IMG/VR virus record: IMGVR_UViG_3300009168_000007
Location: 1 to 64,000 of that record
Direction: 5' to 3' (one strand)
Origin: a virus
DNA: 64,000 bases
The position numbers were made by a program, and so were the translations under genes. Within the stretch, counting starts at the first letter, position 1. The number at the start of each line of letters is the position of its first letter. This document shows positions 7,723-16,271 of this stretch, in pieces. Under the pieces are notes generated by a model. It worked only from the letters and a program-made list of their open reading frames with translations, had not been told where the DNA came from and made no database searches.

Positions 7723-9259
7723 TTGCGTTCTCCGGTGGTGTCGGGGACGCGGGTTGTGGGACCATATCTTCCGGCACAGGATTATTCGGAGCGTTAAACC
7801 CCGTTAATCCTTCCGTCTTCAACTTCTCGTCGTCGATCGCCTGGAGAAGCTTTTCCACGTCCGTGTCGTCGGCGAGAAGTTCACCGTCGACCAACATTTG
7901 TAAGAATGTCTCGAGTGGTAGTTGATTCTTGATGACCAATTCTGATAAAGCCTTGATCATCTCTACCTCGATCGCTGAGTCGTCAAAGTCACGATTGTAT
8001 TGAACATCCGCTACTTCCCGCATTTGGGAAATGTTCACGCGTTCCGTGGGCGTGATCCACAGGTAAAAGATATACCAGCAGAACATCTCGGATTGCTCAT
8101 AAAGCCACGAGGCGCTCTTAAGAGAGGTCGAGAATATACGTCGATCTTCCTTCTGCGAATCCGCCGACTGGACTTGGGCGGTGTCCTTCTTCGCCTGCGC
8201 CAGGGCGATCGAGAATATTCTGTAACGTAAATCTCGTATCGATTCCCTAAGTGACTCGAACCCCGCTCCATTTGTTTCCAGATAACCCGCATGGGCTTGG
8301 GGTTGCTCGGGTTGGGTCATAAGATGAAAGCCCTTACCGGAAACGATCTTTGACGGTTTGACGGGGCCGATCGTGTAAGGTATCGGATGCGAAGATAACC
8401 GTTCGAACCAATCAAGATCGGAGTCCTTGTTATAGATGAGTATGATGTGATCGATCACGGACTTAGCGACCGGCCAACCCGCAAAGTTGCTATACTTTAT
8501 GCCGAAGAACGGGACCACGGGAACGACACCCGTCGGGTTAGCGCCCTGTTCCACGACTTTAAAATCGGGGTTATTTGGCCCCGAACCCTTAATCTCCTCA
8601 TAAACAAACCATTGGTAGCGAGTCCAGATTTTCCATTGGGGTGTTACAATAACTTTTGAACCCCACATACCACCGCTCTCTTCATTTCGTGTTAACTTTG
8701 GGGAATAAATCACGACCCAATCGAGCATCATGTCGATATCGTTGAAACTACCGTCAAGGACCATGGATCCGTCAACCTGCTCGAAATACGGTCGATGATT
8801 TTGCGCCATATCGTCGGCTTGGGTGCGTACGATCTCCGCCCCGTTCTCGTCATATTGAACTTGCACGGGGGTCATGGAAACTTCGACCCAGTTGATACCG
8901 TCGATCTGAGCGTCTCGTGCCACGTTGAAGAAGAATACTTCGGCCGACGTACCCCGCATATCGACGTCATCTTTGTAAACATCCAACTTTGTGGTTAAGT
9001 TTCTTGTATGTTTTTTAGCAAACAAGAGAGACTGCCTGGCTGTAACAATCTTCTCGATCCACGGGTCAATGGTAGAACGTTTGCAGCGGAACTCATAGTC
9101 CTCCTGCTCCTCGTTCTTCTCCTTGTAAAGGAACTCCTGGACGTTGTTCTGCTCCTTTACCGACGCGGATCCCTCGTACATGATCCTGGATTTTTTGCGC
9201 AGGACCGAGGTTTTTTCATAGTCTTTACTGACTATATGTAAATTCATTTTTTCCGGCAT
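7715..9259 (-). CDS. Portal protein
   Basis: The 514-residue product follows the large terminase gene by one base, the standard position. It begins with a helical region containing CKRSTIDPWIEKIVTARQS and continues with the mixed alpha/beta core of DUF4055-like portals: IDGINWVEVSMTP, RYQWFVYEE, VVPVVPFFGIKYSNFAG. The long C-terminal helices (SIRDLRYRIFSIALAQAKKD; SADSQKEDRRIF) are the portal crown-type helices. The tail end is Pro-rich. Portals form the twelve-fold ring through which DNA is packaged. Confidence 0.85.
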   Translation of the reverse strand: MPEKMNLHIVSKDYEKTSVLRKKSRIMYEGSASVKEQNNVQEFLYKEKNEEQEDYEFRCKRSTIDPWIEKIVTARQSLLFAKKHTRNLTTKLDVYKDDVDMRGTSAEVFFFNVARDAQIDGINWVEVSMTPVQVQYDENGAEIVRTQADDMAQNHRPYFEQVDGSMVLDGSFNDIDMMLDWVVIYSPKLTRNEESGGMWGSKVIVTPQWKIWTRYQWFVYEEIKGSGPNNPDFKVVEQGANPTGVVPVVPFFGIKYSNFAGWPVAKSVIDHIILIYNKDSDLDWFERLSSHPIPYTIGPVKPSKIVSGKGFHLMTQPEQPQAHAGYLETNGAGFESLRESIRDLRYRIFSIALAQAKKDTAQVQSADSQKEDRRIFSTSLKSASWLYEQSEMFCWYIFYLWITPTERVNISQMREVADVQYNRDFDDSAIEVEMIKALSELVIKNQLPLETFLQMLVDGELLADDTDVEKLLQAIDDEKLKTEGLTGFNAPNNPVPEDMVPQPASPTPPENANV

Positions 9260-9260
9260 G

Positions 9261-10928
9261 TTAAAATATCCCCAGTCCTTTCATGGTATCTTCCGCATGC
9301 GGATCAAAGTACTCACCGCGCGGATAAAATGTCACTGCGATCGAGTCTGAGTAATCTGGCGATCGTCCCAATCGTAACTTAAGGTCTTCCTTCGGCTCGA
9401 TCTTGATCTTACCATTTGACATTATTTCCCATCTCATCTCGGTAAGTTCATTTGTCAACTCGTCGATCCTTGGAAGTGCGAGTTGACCGTCGTAAGCAGG
9501 GTCGAGATTATCCCGGAGCGCCCATAGGCAATATGCTCGCATGTTGGCGAACTCTCGCTCACCGCTAAAATCGTGTAGAAAATGGGCTTCTTCCGAGAAC
9601 TTAACCGAAATGGCCTTAACCTCTGACGGCAATTTCTCAAGATCATCACGTGCTTCTTCTAATGATTCGATCACGCGAGCGTATACCCCCGCGCCCTCGC
9701 CGATAGTGTCCACGTATGCTCGACCGCCACCGTTACGTCCCGCGACCTTAAGACGTGACACGATCCGACCGGCCGTGACCATGTGTCCTTGCTTCGAGTA
9801 GACGTCGGGCATACCGACATACATACCGAGACGTGGAGAAAATACCGTCAAATCATTCCCCATTCCAGCAACATCCACACCCAATTTAAATACTTCCTTG
9901 AACTTTTCAATGTTAAGTTTATAACGTTCCTGGATAATCTTCGCACCCATCGGATTCTGATTACGCCCGAGTTTATACTCGTTTAAAACCTCTTCCATTT
10001 GAGCATAAAGGTCATCCCATCGTCGATTAGCGGCCTCGATCCACGCGAGAGGCACGAGGGACGAATCATCTTGATCGGGGAACTCACCGATTACCTTAAC
10101 GAGAAATAGGTTGCTCGGTCGATACCAAGATCCCTCCCATTGAAAGTCGAAATACTTTTTTGAAACTGATTCTTTTGTGATCTTCTGGGTCCAACCAGTT
10201 TTACGAACATGTTCGTCGACCCATACCCAATCGACTTGACCGGGAATATCGTCCGTCTTGGAGAGAACGTTCGGCGCGTTCAAGCAATTCAACACAAATT
10301 TATTGTATAAAGTCGACTTGAACGCCTGATAGAACTCACCTTGCAAACGATTAGGGTTACCGACGAGCAATAATCGTGCGTTGCCGCCGGTGAGTAATCC
10401 CTCAATTGCCACGAACGTTTCGTCCTCGACCCCGGATGCCTCAGTTATAACAACCATGATGTTACGACTGTGAAATCCGGTCCAAGATTCAATGCTTTTA
10501 TCTGCCGATTTAAACGCTTCGAGGAACCAATTCGTAACACCTCGAAAGATGACCCTGGTTGACTGCAAGTAGCCTCCAAGAGACCACCCATGCTCCCTGA
10601 GTCTGTTATTTGCGTTATTAAATAGCGTACCAATTTCAGCCATCATGATCTTCTCGACCTGGCGCTGAGTTGGTGCTGTGTTTATAACCTTGGAGGGACA
10701 ATTCAAATACAAGAAACAAAGACTGGCTATAGCCGCGACAAAATCTTTACCGCGGGCATGGCCAGATCTCACAACCGTGCGACGGTTATGCTGAACGGAT
10801 TCCAAAATATCTTGTTGGTCATTATCCAACTTGGCGCCGAATATATCTCGGGCAAACTTGCACCAATCTCGTTGGTACGATTCTATTAATTCACGATCTT
10901 TATCCGGAATGGTCTCGACTACATGCAT
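9261..10928 (-). CDS. terL: Terminase large subunit
   Basis: The 555-residue product has the two-domain layout of large terminases. The ATPase half has a Walker A-like VVRSGHARGKD (residues about 52-62), Walker B VVITEASG near residue 165, and the coupling motif LLLVGNPNRLQGEF. The nuclease half has the RNase H-like acidic motif KLGVDVAGMGNDLTVF and a late YSDSIAVTFYP. It packages DNA through the portal by ATP hydrolysis and cuts the concatemer. It lies between the small terminase and portal genes. The Walker A loop is slightly unusual (GHARGKD) but fits this family. Confidence 0.92.
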   Translation of the reverse strand: MHVVETIPDKDRELIESYQRDWCKFARDIFGAKLDNDQQDILESVQHNRRTVVRSGHARGKDFVAAIASLCFLYLNCPSKVINTAPTQRQVEKIMMAEIGTLFNNANNRLREHGWSLGGYLQSTRVIFRGVTNWFLEAFKSADKSIESWTGFHSRNIMVVITEASGVEDETFVAIEGLLTGGNARLLLVGNPNRLQGEFYQAFKSTLYNKFVLNCLNAPNVLSKTDDIPGQVDWVWVDEHVRKTGWTQKITKESVSKKYFDFQWEGSWYRPSNLFLVKVIGEFPDQDDSSLVPLAWIEAANRRWDDLYAQMEEVLNEYKLGRNQNPMGAKIIQERYKLNIEKFKEVFKLGVDVAGMGNDLTVFSPRLGMYVGMPDVYSKQGHMVTAGRIVSRLKVAGRNGGGRAYVDTIGEGAGVYARVIESLEEARDDLEKLPSEVKAISVKFSEEAHFLHDFSGEREFANMRAYCLWALRDNLDPAYDGQLALPRIDELTNELTEMRWEIMSNGKIKIEPKEDLKLRLGRSPDYSDSIAVTFYPRGEYFDPHAEDTMKGLGIF

Positions 10929-11015
10929 TGTTATAAAGAAAATCCATTTGGATTGTTATCGGCGGACTTTCTTCTTACTGGTGGGTTTCCGTCGGGGAAC
11001 CTGCTACGTTTACGC

Positions 11016-11621
11016 TTAATCTTCTAATTCGTTGATGAACGACTCCGAATCGACAACGTTACTTTCTATGTTCATCCCCGCCATCGACGAGATGGTGTCG
11101 GCGAGGGATTTCACCGTCATATTTACGTTCGAGTTTATCTCCGCTCTATCTTTGTATTTTCCAGGAGCGTTTCCCTTGAGTAGAAACATAAGTAAACCGT
11201 CACTATATTGTTGTTCACGCCCGCACGGCATACCTTGATAATATATGATTCTCGATATGCCCTCGACCGCGCGCCTACGAGCCTCAGATTCCATTAACTC
11301 TACTGAGTACTCTCTTGCTTCCTCAACCGCGGCCTTGAATTCATCGCTCGTCCGCATATATTGATATACCGTGGTTGCCGTAACCCCCGCTACTTTACAG
11401 GACATTGTAAAATGCCCCGTTTTAGCAAAATTTTCTAAAAACTTCCCCTGTTTGTGGTAATCAAAACATTGACGATCGTGATGCTTAGATTTACCACGAC
11501 ATCCGTTTTCCCCCTTCTTAAATTGACCACTCTCGGTGCGGGACGAATCGACCTGATTCGTTGTACCCTTCGTCGCAACAATCGTGGCTTTTAATTTTTT
11601 ATTTTTACTTTCCTTCGACAT
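11016..11621 (-). CDS. terS: Terminase small subunit
   Basis: The 201-residue product is the first gene of the late operon, directly upstream of the large terminase gene. It has a basic, low-complexity N-terminus, a Cys/His segment (CRGKSKHHDRQCFDYHKQ), a helix-turn-helix (SCKVAGVTATTVYQYMRTS) and helical oligomerisation segments (FKAAVEEAREYSVELMESEA). Small terminases recognise the packaging site and stimulate the large subunit. The start follows AGAGGAAAGACG. An 87-bp gap separates it from the large subunit gene; I see no gene with a normal start codon there. Confidence 0.82.
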   Translation of the reverse strand: MSKESKNKKLKATIVATKGTTNQVDSSRTESGQFKKGENGCRGKSKHHDRQCFDYHKQGKFLENFAKTGHFTMSCKVAGVTATTVYQYMRTSDEFKAAVEEAREYSVELMESEARRRAVEGISRIIYYQGMPCGREQQYSDGLLMFLLKGNAPGKYKDRAEINSNVNMTVKSLADTISSMAGMNIESNVVDSESFINELED

Positions 11622-11660
11622 CGTCTTTCCTCTACCATATATTGTGTCAATCTAGAGAAT

Positions 11661-11689
11661 AATATACACCATGTTGTAGGAAAAGTAAA
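11661..11689 (-). promoter_or_regulatory. Putative late-operon promoter upstream of the small terminase gene
   Basis: Read on the minus strand, TTTACT (11689-11684) is followed after 17 bp by TATATT (11666-11661). This gives a transcript starting near 11654, some 30 bases before the first late gene. It is the only promoter-like site that I find before the late operon. Confidence 0.45.
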
Positions 11690-11953
11690 CCCCATTGTAA
11701 AAATATTTTTAAAAATTTTACCACATAGTGATTTATTTTATTCCCATTTCCGGTCCAGTTTTCCCTATATAATATTGTCCGGACCGTTTTTTGGTTATGT
11801 GCATATTCGTTTTCATACCGTTTTCAGGTCATTTACAAATCATTTTACCCCATAAATTTTAAAAGTTGGCCCATATACATATTGTATATTTAATAGCACT
11901 AGCGCCGTCACTTTTTACCATTTTTTGATTGCGCTGCAACAGTGCGTGTTTTC

Positions 11954-12036
11954 GTTACATCTGGATTTTGAGTTTTTCTGATACATCCGTGCACTATGAA
12001 CAAGTGTGCAAGAAAAAACTCAAATTACAATGTAAC
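11954..12036. repeat. Long imperfect inverted repeat (possible cruciform or RNA hairpin)
   Basis: GTTACAT (11954-11960) pairs with ATGTAAC (12030-12036). Inside, TTTGAGTTTTTCT (11967-11979) pairs with AGAAAAAACTCAAA (12011-12024) with one bulged base. The inner TGCAC (11990-11994) pairs with GTGCA (12006-12010). The left arm side carries the 11-mer ACATCCGTGCA. Total span is 83 bases. Confidence 0.75.
11983..11993 (+). repeat. 11-bp repeated motif ACATCCGTGCA, copy 1
   Basis: Exact copy of a motif found five times between 12.0 and 23.5 kb. This copy is inside the long inverted repeat. Confidence 0.7.
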
Positions 12037-13115
12037 AGAGACGGTGCACAAGCGTAAGATATTATAGTAAGTATAATCTCTTACGATTAACTAACATTAA
12101 AATATTGTCGTCAACGCCGGTCATATTACAACTCAATTTTAATTAAAGATGTGTTACATATTTTGGCCCAAAAATAAAATAAAATAAAATGAGACACTTT
12201 CAAAAAGTGCTAGAAAGTATACCACGATAAACACCGTATGTTACACCCGCATGGCTCCTACATTTGTGCAAACTGTCATTTTTGGCCCCAAACTTACCAC
12301 AATCATTTCTAATATAAGTACTTGATTTAATTGAATTTATATTAATTAATCGATATTAACAAGAAACTAGTCCGCCCTCAATTCAAGCAATGATCGTAGC
12401 ATCGCAATACAAATAAATATTTTCGCCACAGTTGCGACAAAAAGTTTAAAGCATATTAGCAATAAAATTTAGTCTCTACAAAGAATCTAAGTTTAATCTT
12501 TCCAAATAGTTAAGTTATATTTTTGTATTTTTATTTTTCTGGCTACAAAGTACCAATTCTCTCCTTAATAGACCTGACTACGCGAGAGTTTTTTTCAATA
12601 TTTATTAATTTGGTAAATTTAATTTTTCTCACGTAGCTAGGTTACCGATGGATACAGCTTGTATAATCTATATAAATTATATTAAATAATTAGAATTAAG
12701 GACCAACATAAAACCAAAACCACGTTCGAGATAAAAAATTTAACAACCACATTAAGTTTCTTTGTAAACACCACTTTTTTATCTCGCTACTTTTCCCAAC
12801 TGGTTCCTTGTACCTTATCCAATCCGAGTCCAACCCACAAACCCCAAAAATCTCACAAATTCGACAATCAACCCAACACATTTGTGCCCCCTGGGGCCCT
12901 AGGAAAACTACTATCCAACTATTTTCCTCAGTCACAACCATGAGCACACTCATTCTTTTTGGTAAATTTTAACCACTTCCAGACCAATTTTCACCCAGAT
13001 CCCCCGTCCGTCCAAAAACCCACAAAAACCGCCTCACAACCGTCCGTTCCCCAATTTCCTTTATATATCTATTGTACGGCCAAAACTTACCCCACGAAAC
13101 TTCGTCCACCGCTCA

Positions 13116-13204
13116 CCATAATTCTCTTGTAAACCATGTCGCGCATAATTTTTACCATGTCGTCATAATTTCTGCCATGCCGGTCGCCGAATCCCGCCAT
13201 GCCG
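13116..13204 (+). repeat. Array of five CCAT-type direct repeats (iteron-like)
   Basis: CCATAATT at 13116 is followed by CCATGTCG at 13134 and 13155 and CCATGCCG at 13175 and 13197. Successive spacings are 18, 21, 20 and 22 bp, close to two helical turns. The first three copies are also joined to an ATAATT element. The array ends 33 bp before the promoter-like site of the first early gene. It could be iterons of an origin or operators for the early promoter. Confidence 0.55.
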
Positions 13205-13236
13205 TAAAATTTTTTAAATTATTTTTACCACGGGTA

Positions 13237-13265
13237 TGTACACCGATAAAAATTGAGGCTACAAT
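13237..13265 (+). promoter_or_regulatory. Putative early promoter directly at the first early gene
   Basis: TGTACA (13237-13242) and TACAAT (13260-13265) are 17 bp apart. The predicted start of transcription falls on or next to the ATG at 13273, which has no ribosome binding site, so a leaderless mRNA is possible. Confidence 0.35.
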
Positions 13266-13272
13266 ACCCTAC

Positions 13273-14097
13273 ATGGCAACAACAAAACAGAAAGGTATTG
13301 TAAAAAGAAAGATTAAACTAATGAGGACCGATTACGCGAAGCCAGGGGAGAGCGGCCGTTTCGATTATCTAATGACCATTCCAACCCACAAACTGCATAA
13401 ACTTTTTCGCGCCTATTTTACTGGCGATGAGGATCCGGGATACTCGGTCATCAACGATTGCGACCACGATCTACTCGCACGTAAAATCATCAACCGCGAA
13501 AATAAATATCTTGCGCTCAATAAGGCGCTTCCACGTGAAGCGTATGAAAAAATAAATTACTACCTTGTAGAAGGAGACAGAGAAATGAAGAAGAAACGTG
13601 CACCCGCTAGCCAGTTACCGTCACCTCAGGAACAGTATGAAGAGCAACTCGCCGCCACCGGCAAGAAACCGGCTGCAGGCAAGAAAACCTTCACCAAGCA
13701 GGATGCGGAAGCGGCACCTCCCGCTACCGGCAAGAAACCCGTCGGGAAAAGAGCCGTTGAAACCGACGAGAAACCCGAACGAGGAACCCGTGTCCCGAAA
13801 GAGGTTAAGCTTCTTGGAGTCACCGACCCGAACGAGGTCCGTCCCGTCCGCGAGGGCACCTTGATGCACCAATTGGTCGAAGCAATGGTCGATGGCGTCA
13901 CGATCGACGAGGCGGTGGACCTTCTCAACAAGGAGGGTAAACCGAAAACTCCCGGCGCGATCAAGGCATGGTTCGCCACGATGCGTAAGAACCTTGGTTA
14001 CGGAGTTGACACGAAGATGGTCTCCGGCGTACCGACGTTCGTGCTTGTGTTTCCAAAAGGCATGAAGCAAGTTTCCGTAAAAGAAGCGAAGGAATAA
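13273..14097 (+). CDS. Basic, repeat-linker protein with C-terminal DUF3489-like domain
   Basis: I start at ATG 13273 (MATTKQKGIVKRKIK); upstream sequence in this frame looks non-coding. The 274-residue product has an N-terminal domain of unknown type and a low-complexity basic linker with ATGKKPAAGKK and ATGKKPVGKR repeats. The C-terminal domain (HQLVEAMVDGVTIDEAV, then a Trp and a KNLGYGV segment) resembles the small DNA-binding-like DUF3489. A second in-frame ATG at 13585 follows a strong AAGGAG, so a shorter form of 170 residues may also be made. As first early gene with a histone-like linker it may bind DNA. Function unproven. Confidence 0.65.
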   Translation: MATTKQKGIVKRKIKLMRTDYAKPGESGRFDYLMTIPTHKLHKLFRAYFTGDEDPGYSVINDCDHDLLARKIINRENKYLALNKALPREAYEKINYYLVEGDREMKKKRAPASQLPSPQEQYEEQLAATGKKPAAGKKTFTKQDAEAAPPATGKKPVGKRAVETDEKPERGTRVPKEVKLLGVTDPNEVRPVREGTLMHQLVEAMVDGVTIDEAVDLLNKEGKPKTPGAIKAWFATMRKNLGYGVDTKMVSGVPTFVLVFPKGMKQVSVKEAKE

Positions 14098-14107
14098 AGT
14101 TTTCCCC

Positions 14108-14320
14108 CAACGTGATCCTCCTCGCTGCATCACGTATCCCGCTCGCGTAATATGTTCATGGTGGAATGTCCACACTCCACTTCGGCGCGAGCGGGACGGT
14201 GATGTTACGAATTCGCGAGAGTGGGGCATCCCGCATCGGTGTGACGGTTCCTAGGTAACCGGCTATTGATCCGGTATGACGACCATGCGTCGATTCGAAG
14301 CGGCCCATGGTCGCATGACG
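14108..14320 (+). ncRNA. Candidate structured non-coding region with consecutive hairpins
   Basis: Between two genes lie hairpins in series: CGTGAT/ATCACG (14111-14134), CCCGCTCGCG/CGCGAGCGGG (14138-14195, with a nested GTGGA/TCCAC), ACCGG/CCGGT (14258-14275) and GACCATG/CATGGTC (14281-14312). No open frame of note crosses it. It is GC-rich compared with the neighbouring intergenic region. I could not match it to a tRNA or a known riboswitch. It may be a regulatory RNA or the untranslated part of the early mRNA. Confidence 0.35.
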
Positions 14321-14368
14321 ATAGTCGCGGGATGATCCCCACGTATGAAAGAAGAAAGGACCTACCTG

Positions 14369-14485
14369 ATGAGCGAATATGAATTAATCCACGAATGTGT
14401 CCTGTTATTTTTTGCGGTAGTGTTTCTTGGAGCCGCCGGTCTGACGATCCTTACGCTATTATTCTTTCCGCCGAGGAACTACTAA
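14369..14485 (+). CDS. 38-residue single-pass membrane protein
   Basis: A short frame starts with ATG at 14369 behind AAAGGA at good distance. It reads MSEYELIHECV, a hydrophobic helix (LLFFAVVFLGAAGLTILTLL), then FFPPRNY. The stop overlaps the start of the next gene (TAATG), which supports translation. It is too short for family assignment; small membrane proteins in early phage regions often act on the host envelope, but nothing here shows that. Confidence 0.6.
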   Translation: MSEYELIHECVLLFFAVVFLGAAGLTILTLLFFPPRNY

Positions 14486-15318
14486 TGTCGACACTCACCT
14501 ATTTAAAAACTATAGAGATGACCCGCACGGAACCCCTCAGCGAGATTCGTAAATACTTGCTCAAGCCATTCCATAAAGCGATCTGCATGAGACATAGCCT
14601 CTACACTCCCGATATGATTAAGGCGATCGCCGCGTCCCACCGAAACATGTGCCGATATTACACCGATTATCCCCGCATGTTTGCTGAACCGTTCCTGCCC
14701 GTCGACCTGACCTACAAATGGAATAAGTGGCTAGATATTATTGTCACATCCGTGATCGTGGCTCACTTCGGTTGCCGTGTGATCGTGCGTCATGCGGATC
14801 GGTCGATCTCACCGGTCGGACCGAACGACTACGTTCACGTTTGCGCTGAAATTTGTGACATAGTGAATAGATGGGCGTGGACCAAGTATTTTGGTATACT
14901 AAAACGCCCCAATCTCGCAAGAGATATCGAGGCATGTAGTTCTGATATGAACGAGGTCGCTCGTCATTGGATTATGGAACAATTCACCCGTACCCTCGAC
15001 AGTACACTCAACGACCATTATACCACGAAATGTGAAAAAATTCAATATGACGACGGTCTACGTACCTATATGCTACAATTGCTCGACGACCCTGTCGAAA
15101 CGTTGGAACAACGCCCGTATATCTCTGGTCGTATAAATCAATTCTTTGCCGGTCAATACGATTATACGACTAAACTTCCGCCAAAAACTCCAATGGCTAT
15201 TATAACTAACCGACCAAAAACTAAACATATCCAAGAGTTGATTAATGCGGGTATGACGAAAGAACAATTGAAAAAAAGATTATCAAAAAATCTAAAAGGA
15301 AAGAAAAGAAAGACATAA
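14485..15318 (+). CDS. Early protein of unknown function (277 residues)
   Basis: The start at 14485 is coupled to the membrane protein gene (TAATG). The product is mainly helical, with many His, Arg and Tyr residues, a Cys-containing centre (VHVCAEICDIVNRWAW) and a very basic C-terminus (KKRLSKNLKGKKRKT), which suggests nucleic acid contact. I do not recognise a family. It ends just before a tandem repeat and the promoter at 15356. Confidence 0.6.
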   Translation: MSTLTYLKTIEMTRTEPLSEIRKYLLKPFHKAICMRHSLYTPDMIKAIAASHRNMCRYYTDYPRMFAEPFLPVDLTYKWNKWLDIIVTSVIVAHFGCRVIVRHADRSISPVGPNDYVHVCAEICDIVNRWAWTKYFGILKRPNLARDIEACSSDMNEVARHWIMEQFTRTLDSTLNDHYTTKCEKIQYDDGLRTYMLQLLDDPVETLEQRPYISGRINQFFAGQYDYTTKLPPKTPMAIITNRPKTKHIQELINAGMTKEQLKKRLSKNLKGKKRKT

Positions 15319-15340
15319 AAATACATAAAAATACATAAAT
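15311..15340 (+). repeat. Short tandem repeat ACATAAAAAT
   Basis: The unit ACATAAAAAT occurs twice, followed by a partial third copy, over the end of the preceding gene and just before the promoter at 15356. It might act as an upstream element for that promoter. Confidence 0.6.
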
Positions 15341-15355
15341 ATTTTGCGCGGGGGG

Positions 15356-15384
15356 TTTACAGATTCGCGATGGTTGTGTATAAT
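15356..15384 (+). promoter_or_regulatory. Putative sigma70-type promoter
   Basis: TTTACA (15356-15361) is 17 bp from TATAAT (15379-15384). It lies about 50 bases before the DUF2786-like gene and after the 14485 gene, with a G-run directly upstream of the -35 element. Confidence 0.7.
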
Positions 15385-15437
15385 ATATGCAAGTAGATCA
15401 AATCTAACGTCTTTGGACTTTGGAGAGGAGAAACATC

Positions 15438-16112
15438 ATGTCTATGGATTTTGAGGAGCGAACACTACAACGAACCGAGGTTCTACGGAAGTTACAAAAA
15501 CTTTATGCGATCATGGAAGATACGCGGTCGAACGAGGGGATGGTCGAGAATGCCGCCTTGTTGGCGCAACGATTGATGGTAAAATATGATATCGACAAGG
15601 TCGAACTCATCGCCCCCGAGGACGATGAGGCGGTCAATCGGCTTACTAAAATTAAGCCAAAGTGCTGGTATCATAAAGCCTTTGCCGCAATGTTAGCATC
15701 TCATTTCCGTTGCGACTCGATCCGTAGTGGAAATAAGAACCTGTGGTTGGTCGGTATGGCAAGGGACGTGGAAATATGTGTCAAGGTCTTCGAGTCCGTG
15801 ACCAAGTGGGCGGAGAGACGCTACTATGTTTTGTATCGTGGCATGGATCCGTATCAAAAACGTATAGGAGCTCACAACTCGTGGATGAAGGGATTCATCC
15901 TTGGTCTCGATCGTAAATATCATGATCAAGTTACAAGCCACAAGTGGGAACTCATTCTCGTCAAGGATCCGCGAGTCGATGAGTTGGCTGAATCGATCGC
16001 CCCAAAGAAAACAAACGTGGATCATACACGTGCGCGATCGATGTCGGCGCAGGCGTATCGACAGGGGTTCGAGGAGGGGTATAAGTATGACGGGACGGAG
16101 AAACTAACATGA
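15438..16112 (+). CDS. DUF2786/DUF7168-like protein
   Basis: The start at 15438 follows GGAGAGGAG at seven bases. The 224-residue product begins with a DUF2786-type helix pair: VLRKLQKLYAIMEDTRSNEG, then NAALLAQRLMVKYDID. The centre (KPKCWYHKAFAAMLASHFRC, NLWLVGMARDVEIC) matches the domain that usually follows, in which a SprT-like or nuclease role has been suggested but not shown. The C-terminus has AYRQGFEEGYKY. It is widespread in phages and plasmids; function unknown. Confidence 0.75.
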   Translation: MSMDFEERTLQRTEVLRKLQKLYAIMEDTRSNEGMVENAALLAQRLMVKYDIDKVELIAPEDDEAVNRLTKIKPKCWYHKAFAAMLASHFRCDSIRSGNKNLWLVGMARDVEICVKVFESVTKWAERRYYVLYRGMDPYQKRIGAHNSWMKGFILGLDRKYHDQVTSHKWELILVKDPRVDELAESIAPKKTNVDHTRARSMSAQAYRQGFEEGYKYDGTEKLT

Positions 16113-16196
16113 ACCGGTCGCGTGAACTTTCTTGTAGTATCACGTGAGCAGGATACGTGGGGGATGTAAAGTTTTTGATTGGATTTTCTACCGGGA

Positions 16197-16207
16197 ACAT
16201 CCGTGCA
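16197..16207 (+). repeat. 11-bp repeated motif ACATCCGTGCA, copy 2
   Basis: Copy 2, inside a longer shared block (CCGGGAACATCCGTGCAATA). It lies 37 bp upstream of the -35 element at 16244. Confidence 0.75.
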
Positions 16208-16243
16208 ATATAAATAGGTTGCAAAAATAATGTGCAAAAGGTA

Positions 16244-16271
16244 TGTACAATTTCGCAAAACGTGATATAAT
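16244..16271 (+). promoter_or_regulatory. Cassette promoter 1
   Basis: TGTACA (16244-16249), 16 bp, TATAAT (16266-16271), within a block shared by the cassette promoters (GCAAAA before the -35; CGCAAAACGTGA before the -10). The leader has a small GAGCC-AAAA-GGCTT hairpin at about 16286. Confidence 0.8.

Larger units (their letters stand above)
11622..13272. other. Large AT-rich intergenic region, candidate origin and control region
   Basis: About 1.65 kb separate the divergent late and early units. No convincing gene lies here. The first kilobase is very AT-rich, with a 16-bp AAAAT run (about 12170-12190) and small hairpins. From about 12690 to 13070 the plus strand is strikingly poor in G and rich in C and A. 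It also holds the late promoter, a long inverted repeat at 11954-12036, five spaced CCAT-type repeats at 13116-13204 and an early promoter-like site. Such features are typical of replication origins and switch regions, but no function is shown. Confidence 0.6.

Noticed and set aside
12170-12230. AAAAT tandem run and CACTTT/AAAGTG hairpin as terminator
   Set aside because: No gene ends nearby on either strand, so a terminator role has no support.
12696-12953. 85-codon minus-strand ORF in the intergenic region
   Set aside because: It lacks a clear ribosome binding site, has an odd Trp-rich composition produced by the G-rich minus strand, and lies alone between two divergent units.
13072-13272. 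N-terminal extension of the first early gene
   Set aside because: The stretch holds the CCAT repeats and a promoter-like site, its translation looks random, and an ATG follows at 13273.
13621-14229. Long minus-strand ORF opposite the first early gene
   Set aside because: It is a mirror of the biased codon use of the plus-strand gene and contains Arg/Phe/Ser-rich sequence without motifs.
14245-14320. Possible tRNA because of a TTCGA-containing stem-loop
   Set aside because: No seven-base acceptor stem, anticodon arm or T-loop with proper spacing could be formed.
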